Positions 1-5,564 of a DNA stretch of 7,901 nt are shown piece after piece. Made by a program: the position numbers and the translations under genes. The DNA comes from an uncultured Bryobacterales bacterium. GTDB lineage: Bacteria > Acidobacteriota > Terriglobia > Bryobacterales > Bryobacteraceae. The notes below the pieces were generated by a model. That model ran no database searches. It was not told the DNA's origin and worked only from the letters and a program-made list of their open reading frames with translations. The stretch covers positions 1-7,901 of the forward strand of contig CALMAV010000469.1 of NCBI GenBank assembly GCA_937859895.1, given 5' to 3'. Numbering within the stretch: position 1 is the stretch's first letter; every line of letters begins with the position of its first letter.

Positions 1-5
1 CTCAT

Positions 6-1841
6 TTACTTGCCGAATAACGTAGAGCCCGGTAACGGCTGATTCGAAACCAGGAGCTTCCCTCCGCTTTCCGCAACAACATTAATCGCCTTGGCATTTA
101 CCAGCTTTGCTACTCGTTGAATACCCTTTAACTCGGCCACAAAGTATTCCCGCTGCGGTAAAGACCACCGCTGAGAAAACTCACCGTCAGTGAGAAAGAT
201 ATTCGGCGCACCTGGTGCGTAAGAGCCGTAAACAAGGTTATTAAAACGTCCGTTCAGCAACCAGGCAGTCCGATTCGTATAAAAGAACATGGACGAAAAC
301 TCATAGTAGTGATGGTCAACAATTAGCTCGCCAGCTGGCGATGCATTTAATCTTTCGGCCAGCGGACGAGAGGAGAGGTACGGATCGAAAGCAACCATGG
401 CCAGCCGTGCCGCCTGAAAAAAGACCACCATCATGGCGCCGGTAAAGAGAAACGCACGAAGGTTCGTCGCCCGAATGGTTCCAAGCGCACCCAGTAAAAA
501 CGCAACGGCTGCCAGTGCCAGCGGCAGCCGCAGATAAGCGAATGAGTCCAGCGTAAGATCCTGCATGTGGCCCAACGAAAGCGTATAAGCTCCCGGATGC
601 GAAGAGAGTGCTTGGGAGATATCGCCTGGAGTTGGAACGCTCCGCACCAGAAACAAGATGGCGAGACAGGCAGCGGCGCACACACTCGAGACAATCGTCA
701 GCACAACAGTTCCTCCCCGTACTAGCCGCCCCCCACCCGCCATCCCGCAGCCAATCAGCAGCGCCAGCGCCGGATAACAAGGCATCGAGTAATACTCCTG
801 CGTGGTTGAAAAAGTAAAAAAGACAAGTACGGACGCAGCCCAGCAGAGAGTAAGTAAGCGCATCTTCCCTGCCCTGTCGACCGGCTTATATGAGAGCCGG
901 AACACAGCTGGCAAGTACACACTAAACGGAAACAGCCAGGCCAAATGCAGCAGCCAGAACAAGAGTCTCGGAACGGTGTTGTAGTCCCGCGGATAGCGCA
1001 TGTTCAGGAAACGAAGCAATTGCTCGTTGATGAAGTAAAACCAGAAGAAGCCGTGATACTCGCCCGGCGCACTGCGCATGGTGAATTCGAAGTACGGCGG
1101 ATTTCGTAGCGTCGCCAGCATGTGCCAAGGTGCCGCAATCAGCAGAATAATCACGATTGCGGAAAAGGGCCGAAGCCGCTTCCAGGTACGCCGTGCAAAC
1201 AGTTGTCCAGTAATGGCCAAATACAGGAGCCCGGTTGCAATCGGGAACACTGCCCCAATCAGGCTTTTCAATAACAGCCCAACGCCAATGCTCGCTGCCA
1301 GCAGATAAGCCCATCGGCGAGAATGGACCTCCCCTTGTTCAAGCGCACGAATGAAGCTCCAAATCGCCAGCGCAACACAAAACGTCAGCGTGACATCAGG
1401 AATCAGGATGCGCGTAAACAGAAACAAGCCAATGCAAGTTGAGATGCAAAGGCCGGCGTAAAGGCCAACGCGCGTACCGAAAGCCCAATCGCCCATGGCG
1501 GTCGTCAGCAAGGCAAGGGCGACTCCTGACAGAGCTATGGGAATGCGGGCAGCCCAATCAAATGGTCCGAAGATTTTGAACGCACCGGCAATTAACCAGT
1601 AAGTAAGTGGAGCTTTCTCCAAATACAACACACGATCCAGGCGAGCCGAAACCCAATCCCCCGACGTGATCATGTTGCGCGCAATCTGCGCTTGCACCGC
1701 ATCCACGTCATCCATCAGAGACGGTGGGGACAGGATGCAACCCAGATAAATCGCCGCTACAAAAGCAGCTACTAAAAGGTAGATCGGAAGATTTGTCGGG
1801 CTGTCGAAAAGGCCTGAGCGTTCAGAACTGGGTTCGGGCAA
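6..1841 (-). CDS. ArnT/PMT-superfamily membrane glycosyltransferase (GT83-like), complete
   Basis: A 611-residue polytopic inner-membrane protein, somewhat longer than typical ArnT (about 550). Enzymes of this superfamily move a sugar from a polyprenyl-phosphate carrier to lipid A, protein or another envelope acceptor on the periplasmic side. After a hydrophilic N-terminus, a first membrane helix (about 18-37) is followed by an acidic pair DD (44-45), matching the catalytic first-loop acidic motif. Then come SGDWV (60-64) and EKAPLTYW (75-82), the family's 'YEKPPLxYW' box. Other family landmarks are ILIPD (145-149), LKS (191-193), APWH (237-240), a FINEQLLRFL box (270-279) and FSTTQEYYSMP (344-354). 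About ten or more hydrophobic segments precede a soluble C-terminal part (about 485-611). The start is TTG at 1841: an in-frame TAA lies 24-27 bases upstream, and the next ATG (residue 43) would remove helix 1. It is transcribed divergently from the HpnI-like gene. Donor and acceptor cannot be read from sequence; a true L-Ara4N transferase role is unproven. Confidence 0.85.
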   Translation of the reverse strand: MPEPSSERSGLFDSPTNLPIYLLVAAFVAAIYLGCILSPPSLMDDVDAVQAQIARNMITSGDWVSARLDRVLYLEKAPLTYWLIAGAFKIFGPFDWAARIPIALSGVALALLTTAMGDWAFGTRVGLYAGLCISTCIGLFLFTRILIPDVTLTFCVALAIWSFIRALEQGEVHSRRWAYLLAASIGVGLLLKSLIGAVFPIATGLLYLAITGQLFARRTWKRLRPFSAIVIILLIAAPWHMLATLRNPPYFEFTMRSAPGEYHGFFWFYFINEQLLRFLNMRYPRDYNTVPRLLFWLLHLAWLFPFSVYLPAVFRLSYKPVDRAGKMRLLTLCWAASVLVFFTFSTTQEYYSMPCYPALALLIGCGMAGGGRLVRGGTVVLTIVSSVCAAACLAILFLVRSVPTPGDISQALSSHPGAYTLSLGHMQDLTLDSFAYLRLPLALAAVAFLLGALGTIRATNLRAFLFTGAMMVVFFQAARLAMVAFDPYLSSRPLAERLNASPAGELIVDHHYYEFSSMFFYTNRTAWLLNGRFNNLVYGSYAPGAPNIFLTDGEFSQRWSLPQREYFVAELKGIQRVAKLVNAKAINVVAESGGKLLVSNQPLPGSTLFGK

Positions 1842-1860
1842 AGGTGCTGACCTGCGCAGG
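1842..1860 (-). promoter_or_regulatory. Overlapping dyads covering the ribosome-binding region of the ArnT-like gene
   Basis: Read on the minus strand, the only AGG resembling a Shine-Dalgarno lies about ten bases before the TTG start. It sits inside the palindrome CCTGCGCAGG (1851-1860). The same AGGT can pair with ACCT directly before the TTG through a CAGC tetraloop (1842-1853). The dyads are visible. That they act as an operator or mask the ribosome site is inference; a 4-bp stem is weak on its own. Confidence 0.3.
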
Positions 1861-1917
1861 ATTGTTTATCACTTTACGATAGCAACAGGTATGGCAAACT
1901 CCCCGCCAGATGCAGGT

Positions 1918-1946
1918 TTGTTATAGTTCGATTTTACCCTCATAAA
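1918..1946 (+). promoter_or_regulatory. Candidate sigma-70-like promoter for the HpnI-like gene
   Basis: TTGTTA (1918-1923) and CATAAA (1941-1946) are separated by exactly 17 bp. Each hexamer matches 4 of 6 consensus bases. This predicts a transcript start near 1953 and a leader of roughly 25-30 bases before the ATG at 1981. The match is moderate, and promoter preferences in this phylum are poorly known. Confidence 0.35.
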
Positions 1947-1966
1947 CATCGCGGAGTGCTTTCCGG

Positions 1967-1984
1967 ATGTTTGTTCCTACATGA
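1967..1984 (+). other. Possible five-codon leader ORF overlapping the HpnI-like start
   Basis: ATG at 1967 opens a five-codon frame (MFVPT) ending in TGA at 1982-1984, which overlaps the ATG at 1981 in the ATGA arrangement used for translational coupling. GGAG at 1953-1956 lies ten bases before this ATG. The downstream ATG itself has no good Shine-Dalgarno: GGA at 1965-1967 is 13 bases away. Such short frames arise easily by chance, so this is only a candidate. Confidence 0.2.
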
Positions 1985-3150
1985 ATTGGCACCTGTTCGT
2001 TTGGACTGTTCTGGGAATTGCGTGCAGCCCGTTCCTCTACTACCTTCTGGCCATTTACAGCACAATCGCTTTCTTTGGACAACGCTCTCGCCAATCCCCT
2101 CCTTCAAACCGAGCGTTCACCCCGCCTATCAGTAATGTGAAACCCGTCCGCGGTACCGATCCCGATGCTTACACTAATTTCGCCAGCTTCTGTCAGCAAG
2201 ACTACCCCGAGTACGAAGTAATCTTTTGCGTCGATAATGAGAGTGACACCGCCGTTCCGGTCCTTGAGCGTCTACAACGCGAGTATCCAAAAGCACAAGT
2301 CAAGATTCTCTTCGGTTCGGGCCGTGTTGCCACCAACGATAAAGTGGCTAAGCTGGCCCGTATGGTCACCGAAGCCAAGTATGAACATCTGATCATCAGC
2401 GATAGCGATGTCTGTGCAAAGCCGGATTATCTCCGCAGCGTTATTGCCCCCATGCGCGATCGCTCCGTGGGCGCAGTTACTTGCCTTTATACTCTGAGTG
2501 CCGAAACAACCTTAGTCGATCGCCTGCAATCGGTCGGCATGTTATCTGATTTTTACGGCAACCTTCTCGTTGCGCGCACGCTTGAAGGCGTTAAGTTCAC
2601 CCTCGGTCCAACCATCGCAACCACACGAACCCACCTGGCAGAATTTGGTGGCTATCCTTCCATCGAAAACAAGCCTGCTGACGATCTATGGGTGGGGCGG
2701 TTAATTGCAGAGAACGGCCACCGTGTGGAACTGCTCAACTACACCGTCGAGTCGGTCGCAGACTTCAACAGCTTCGGGGATCTGGTTCACAAGCGAATGC
2801 GCTGGCTCGTCGTTCAGCGCCACATGCGTCTCTGGGGCCACGTTGGACTTCTGTTTACCCAAGGCTTGCCGTGGTCGCTACTAGCGATTGCTCTCCATCC
2901 TACCGTCAAAACCGCCGTCGTTTTTCTTGGCTTATACGTTTTGCTCCGTGTCGCCTTAACATTGTTAATCGGTGCCTGGGGATTGCAGGAGAAAGCAGTA
3001 TGGAGCAAACTCCCGCTCATCATTCTTTGGGATGCTCTAGCTTTTGCCATGTGGCTGGCCAGCTTCACTCGTAAAACAATACGCTGGCGAAATGCTTTTT
3101 ACCTGATTCAGGACGGGCAACTAGTACCTGTCCCGACCTCAACACCCTGA
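1981..3150 (+). CDS. hpnI: GT21-type lipid glycosyltransferase, HpnI-like (hopanoid biosynthesis)
   Basis: A 389-residue membrane enzyme with the ceramide-glucosyltransferase (GT21) layout. It has an N-terminal helix (about 5-32), a cytosolic GT-A domain (about 50-280) and C-terminal hydrophobic segments (about 285-362). The HpnI-like opening reads VKPVRGTDP (53-61) with SFCQQDYP (69-76). The D1-D2-D3 signature is present as VDNESD (84-89), DSD (141-143) and ADDLW (233-237). The family's (Q/R)XXRW motif appears as KRMRW (271-275), with lysine for the first residue. The tail WRNAFY plus QDGQLVPV (369-384) also fits. HpnI enzymes are known to add an N-acetylhexosamine to bacteriohopanetetrol during synthesis of composite hopanoids; HpnK and HpnJ, which act next, are not in the window. 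The alternative is a sphingolipid- or diacylglycerol-type glucosyltransferase of the same family. The ATG start places helix 1 correctly but has only a weak Shine-Dalgarno. Family call is firm; acceptor is inferred. Confidence 0.78.
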   Translation: MNWHLFVWTVLGIACSPFLYYLLAIYSTIAFFGQRSRQSPPSNRAFTPPISNVKPVRGTDPDAYTNFASFCQQDYPEYEVIFCVDNESDTAVPVLERLQREYPKAQVKILFGSGRVATNDKVAKLARMVTEAKYEHLIISDSDVCAKPDYLRSVIAPMRDRSVGAVTCLYTLSAETTLVDRLQSVGMLSDFYGNLLVARTLEGVKFTLGPTIATTRTHLAEFGGYPSIENKPADDLWVGRLIAENGHRVELLNYTVESVADFNSFGDLVHKRMRWLVVQRHMRLWGHVGLLFTQGLPWSLLAIALHPTVKTAVVFLGLYVLLRVALTLLIGAWGLQEKAVWSKLPLIILWDALAFAMWLASFTRKTIRWRNAFYLIQDGQLVPVPTSTP

Positions 3151-3205
3151 CATCCGCTCACCAATAAATCTTCCTAGTAAGTCACGCTTAAGCCCTTCAT
3201 GATTA

Positions 3206-3242
3206 CCGGCTGGGGTCTCTCATCCTAAACGACCCAGATCGG
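3206..3242 (+). terminator. Candidate imperfect hairpin after the HpnI-like gene
   Basis: CTGGGGTC (3210-3217, one bulged G) pairs with GACCCAG (3231-3237) around a 13-base loop. An outer CCG/CGG (3206-3208 with 3240-3242) extends it past a small internal loop. A short pyrimidine run CCTCTTTC follows, not a true T-tract. It lies 56-92 bases after the stop codon at 3150. It could be a weak terminator or, because it sits just upstream of a TATACT box, an operator-like element. Confidence 0.3.
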
Positions 3243-3251
3243 CCTCTTTCA

Positions 3252-3257
3252 TATACT
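3252..3257 (+). promoter_or_regulatory. Candidate -10 box for the VWFA-related gene
   Basis: TATACT at 3252-3257 matches the sigma-70 -10 consensus at 5 of 6 positions and lies 39 bases before the ATG at 3297. No good -35 is present: the base-spaced hexamer ACGACC (3229-3234) matches 3 of 6 and lies in the hairpin at 3206-3242. A weak Shine-Dalgarno GGA (3285-3287) lies nine bases before the ATG. Confidence 0.3.
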
Positions 3258-3296
3258 GAATGGCAAGCTACCAATACGGTCTCCGGAACCACGGCA

Positions 3297-4775
3297 ATGC
3301 CACAACCAAAGCTTCCGCTCGTCCTAAAGCTTGCGCTAGGCTTTTTCCTGGCTCTCGCCGTAGCCTACTCTCAGTCTGAAACACCAGCTCCTCTGATTCG
3401 AAGTAACTCCCGCCTTGTTCTTCTGGACGTTGCCGTCACAGACAAAACAGGCCACTCCCTTCGAGGTCTCACTCAAAAGGACTTCACTGTCCTAGAAAAT
3501 GGAACGCCGCAGAAAATTCTTTCAGTCGAATCGCAATCAACTGAAGCACCTCTTGCGCTCAGGCCACGAACAATTCTGCTACTCGACGAACTCAATCTCC
3601 GCTTCTCCGACTTAGCTTACGCGCGCGACAAAATTCTTGCTTACCTGCAAATCAGTCCTTCCCAGCAGCAGCCGACAGCACTAATGGCCGTGGGGCTGCA
3701 TGGCCTCACCATGGTTCAGGATTTCACTCAGGACAACACGCTGTTGGAGAACAAACTCAAGGCGCTCGCCCCGGTGAACGTGAACCCGGCAGATGGCTAC
3801 ATGGATCCTCTGAAAACCCAGGAGCACGCTCAGGTCGTTCTCAGCGCCCTTTCCCAAATGGCCCGTGCTGCGGTTGGATCTCCGTCGAGTCTGAACGTGA
3901 TTTGGTTTACTGCTGGCTTCCCCGGTTTATTGCAAACCTCGAGCCATAGCGAAGGGCTGGAGGCCGGCTTGCGCAATGTGGCCAACCTCCTCATGCAATC
4001 CCGGATGAGGCTGTACACCATCAACCCCGCTGGTGTCCTGAATACTAACCTGTCTCTTTCTTCCGGCAGATCCTCAAGCAGTAGGAGCAACCGGCCCACC
4101 CATGAATCGGCCGCGTCGCAACTACTTGGTGGCGGGCATGGAGAGTACTACGAAGCGGACGAAATGCTGAACCACATGACTGACATGATGGGCGGGAAGT
4201 CTTACTTCCGGCGTAACGATATTGACGTAGCTCTGAGCGAAGCCGTAGGAGACAGCTCCACCACCTACGCTGTGTCTTACTCTCCAGCAAACACAGACTT
4301 CAACGGCGAATACCGAAAGATCGAAGTACAAACGGACATTGAGGGCGCGTCCGCAAGAACTCGCCGTGGATACTATGCTGTTGGCGAAGCACCGTCGCCT
4401 GATCCAGCGTTAAGAGAAGCGAAGCTGGTGTCCGCGCTGGCAAGTCCTCTAGCCTATTCGGGCTGGAACCTCACCTGCCCGCTCACCTTCGACCCTGCCA
4501 CTTACCATATGAAAGGCCAGATGATAGTAACGCCAAAAGGAGGCGCCAAGGAAGAGGATCAGACCGCCCAAACTCTTCGGGCCCAAAGCTTCTCCGATAA
4601 CGGCAAGGTTCTCGATAGCTGGTCCTGGCACGTCAATTGGAAGAACTCCTGGACCAATCGAGTGGTCAACGCATCGTTTGACAAAGTGCTTAACCAAAAA
4701 GCGCGGGTGGTTCGATTCCTCGTCTCAGATCCGGCCACCGATCGCATCGGCACGTGCGAATACCGCATTCCGTAG
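3297..4775 (+). CDS. Secreted VWFA-related (Acidobacterial-type) domain protein, function unknown
   Basis: A 492-residue protein with a Sec-type signal peptide: positive K5 and K11, hydrophobic core to about 22, and a plausible cleavage after AVA (21-23). The mature protein opens with the family-typical stretch VLLDVAVTDK (41-50), GLTQKDFTVLENG (57-69) and PQKILSVE (71-78). A von Willebrand A-like core follows: strand TILLLDELN (92-100), VIWFTAGFPG (201-210), YTINPAG (240-246), YAVSYSP (324-330) and closing RRGYYAVGE (356-364). The MIDAS position reads DELNL instead of DxSxS, so classical metal-dependent adhesion is doubtful. A Ser/Arg-rich, probably disordered loop occupies about 253-270. 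A C-terminal part (about 375-492) has no fold I recognise. This matches the VWFA-related Acidobacterial family, abundant in that phylum and without an established role. It is probably periplasmic or cell-surface. It lies 146 bases after the HpnI-like gene, so it is probably transcribed separately. Confidence 0.85.
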   Translation: MPQPKLPLVLKLALGFFLALAVAYSQSETPAPLIRSNSRLVLLDVAVTDKTGHSLRGLTQKDFTVLENGTPQKILSVESQSTEAPLALRPRTILLLDELNLRFSDLAYARDKILAYLQISPSQQQPTALMAVGLHGLTMVQDFTQDNTLLENKLKALAPVNVNPADGYMDPLKTQEHAQVVLSALSQMARAAVGSPSSLNVIWFTAGFPGLLQTSSHSEGLEAGLRNVANLLMQSRMRLYTINPAGVLNTNLSLSSGRSSSSRSNRPTHESAASQLLGGGHGEYYEADEMLNHMTDMMGGKSYFRRNDIDVALSEAVGDSSTTYAVSYSPANTDFNGEYRKIEVQTDIEGASARTRRGYYAVGEAPSPDPALREAKLVSALASPLAYSGWNLTCPLTFDPATYHMKGQMIVTPKGGAKEEDQTAQTLRAQSFSDNGKVLDSWSWHVNWKNSWTNRVVNASFDKVLNQKARVVRFLVSDPATDRIGTCEYRIP

Positions 4776-4848
4776 TGCACCTCTACCTCAAGCTCCTGGG
4801 TTAACTTTGAAGTTTGGGTCAACCTGTATCTAGATCACTGGGGACAAC

Positions 4849-5397
4849 ATGGCAACTCAGCCGAGACATCACTACACGTTTGGGGAATACTTGGAGCTTG
4901 AGCGCACTGCGAGCTATCGAAGTGAGTTCCGCGCAGGCGAAATACACGGGATGGCAGGTGACACCGAAACACATTCCCTTCTGTCCTCACGAATGATTGT
5001 TCTCTTGACACAGAAGTTCCCGGATTGTTGCGTGTACGACGGAAATTTGAGGCTCTACATCGAGCAGTACGACGAAAGCACGTATGCAGATGCTATGGTC
5101 ATTTGCGGCAATCGCCAGTTCTGGAACGGACAAAAAGACGTGGTGACGAACCCGACGATTGTGGTCGAAGTTCTGTCACCTTCAACCGAGAAGTACGACC
5201 GCACCACCAAGAGCGGATACTATCGGAGCATTCCTTCTCTCCGCTACATCGTCCTAGTTTCCCAGGATTCTGTCTCTGTAGAATTGTCGACGCGATTAGA
5301 CGGAGAAACCTGGACCTCCAAACGATACTCGAGCCTCTCTGATACTTTGCCCCTTGATTTACGGGTTTCAGAGATCTACGAGGGAATTCTTGAGTAA
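4849..5397 (+). CDS. Uma2-family (DUF820) PD-(D/E)XK nuclease-fold protein
   Basis: A 182-residue cytosolic protein, the usual length for the family. Family signatures appear in order: YTFGEYLELE (9-18), EFRAGEIHGMAG (26-37), H42 in ETHSLL, an acidic position ADAMV (80-84), NPTIVVEVLSPSTEKYDR (101-118), K121 ahead of YYRSIPSLR (124-132) and YIVLVSQD (133-140). In the restriction-endonuclease-like fold the presumed metal site would use D81, E107 and K121, all present. The usual proline before the first aspartate is alanine here. Biological role is not established: Uma2 proteins are expanded as scattered copies in cyanobacteria, acidobacteria and planctomycetes, and nuclease activity is predicted from the fold. 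The ATG start has GGGGA (4840-4844) four bases upstream, a close but usable spacing. It lies 73 bases after the VWFA-related gene, which could allow co-transcription. No toxin, methylase or transposase partner is adjacent. Confidence 0.85.
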   Translation: MATQPRHHYTFGEYLELERTASYRSEFRAGEIHGMAGDTETHSLLSSRMIVLLTQKFPDCCVYDGNLRLYIEQYDESTYADAMVICGNRQFWNGQKDVVTNPTIVVEVLSPSTEKYDRTTKSGYYRSIPSLRYIVLVSQDSVSVELSTRLDGETWTSKRYSSLSDTLPLDLRVSEIYEGILE

Positions 5398-5425
5398 CCT
5401 GGATCGCTTCTGAATCGCTTGTAAT

Positions 5426-5463
5426 GACCACAGCCGTAGCTAAGCCACTAACGCGCTGTGGTC
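5426..5463. terminator. Inverted repeat between convergent genes, candidate bidirectional terminator
   Basis: GACCACAGC (5426-5434) and GCTGTGGTC (5455-5463) form a perfect 9-bp stem around a 20-base loop. Inside the loop, CG/CG and TAG/CTA can pair past single-base bulges (5435-5439 with 5448-5453). It lies 29 bases after the Uma2 stop and 22 bases beyond the pullulanase stop, where a shared terminator is expected. Neither side has a T-tract, so intrinsic termination is uncertain. Confidence 0.45.
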
Positions 5464-5564
5464 CCTCCATTGTCCAACGTAGAAGCTACCGGGCGACAAA
5501 TACCGCCGTCGTTAAACCCGCAACCGTTGCTGTCCCCGTTGTGTTGTCCAATGCTGAAGCTGCC
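5455..5564. repeat. Imperfect direct repeat with 74-bp period across the pullulanase stop
   Basis: Bases 5470-5490, which span the TAG stop, match 5544-5564 inside the coding region at 17 of 21 positions without gaps. Extending to 35 bases (5455-5489 against 5529-5563) gives about 24 of 35 matches. The repeat unit offset is 74 bp, not a multiple of three, so the downstream copy lies out of frame. Read on the minus strand in the copied frame it gives VASTLDN, against AASALDN in the enzyme. Confidence 0.4.

Larger units (their letters stand above)
1842..1980. promoter_or_regulatory. Divergent intergenic region between two glycosyltransferase genes
   Basis: These 139 bases separate two start codons pointing away from each other, so promoters for both genes should lie here. 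For the rightward gene I see TTGTTA (1918-1923), a 17-bp spacer and CATAAA (1941-1946), each 4/6 to the sigma-70 consensus. No convincing leftward promoter was found by eye. Near the leftward start there are a perfect 10-bp palindrome CCTGCGCAGG (1851-1860) and an overlapping dyad AGGT-GCTG-ACCT (1842-1853). Functional assignments are inference. Confidence 0.5.

Noticed and set aside
922..1314. Plus-strand-opposed and alternative-frame open frames inside the ArnT-like gene (for example 130 codons here)
   Set aside because: They lie entirely within a well-supported gene, lack recognisable domains and show no ribosome site; they are shadows of its codon bias.
1894..1920. CAAAC / GTTTG inverted repeat in the divergent region
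   Set aside because: Only five base pairs with a 17-base loop; expected by chance at this length.
2814..3068. 84-codon minus-strand frame antisense to the HpnI-like gene
   Set aside because: It overlaps conserved glycosyltransferase coding sequence and has no recognisable features.
4799..4825. GGTTAAC / GTCAACC and AACTT / AAGTT dyads between the VWFA-related and Uma2 genes as a terminator
   Set aside because: The longer pair has an internal A-C mismatch, the shorter would need a two-base loop, and no T-tract follows. Nothing else stands out in this 73-base gap.
5403..5420. Direct repeat ATCGCTT (5403-5409 and 5414-5420) after the Uma2 gene
   Set aside because: Seven bases repeated twice is too short to interpret as an attachment site or duplication scar, and no mobile gene is nearby.
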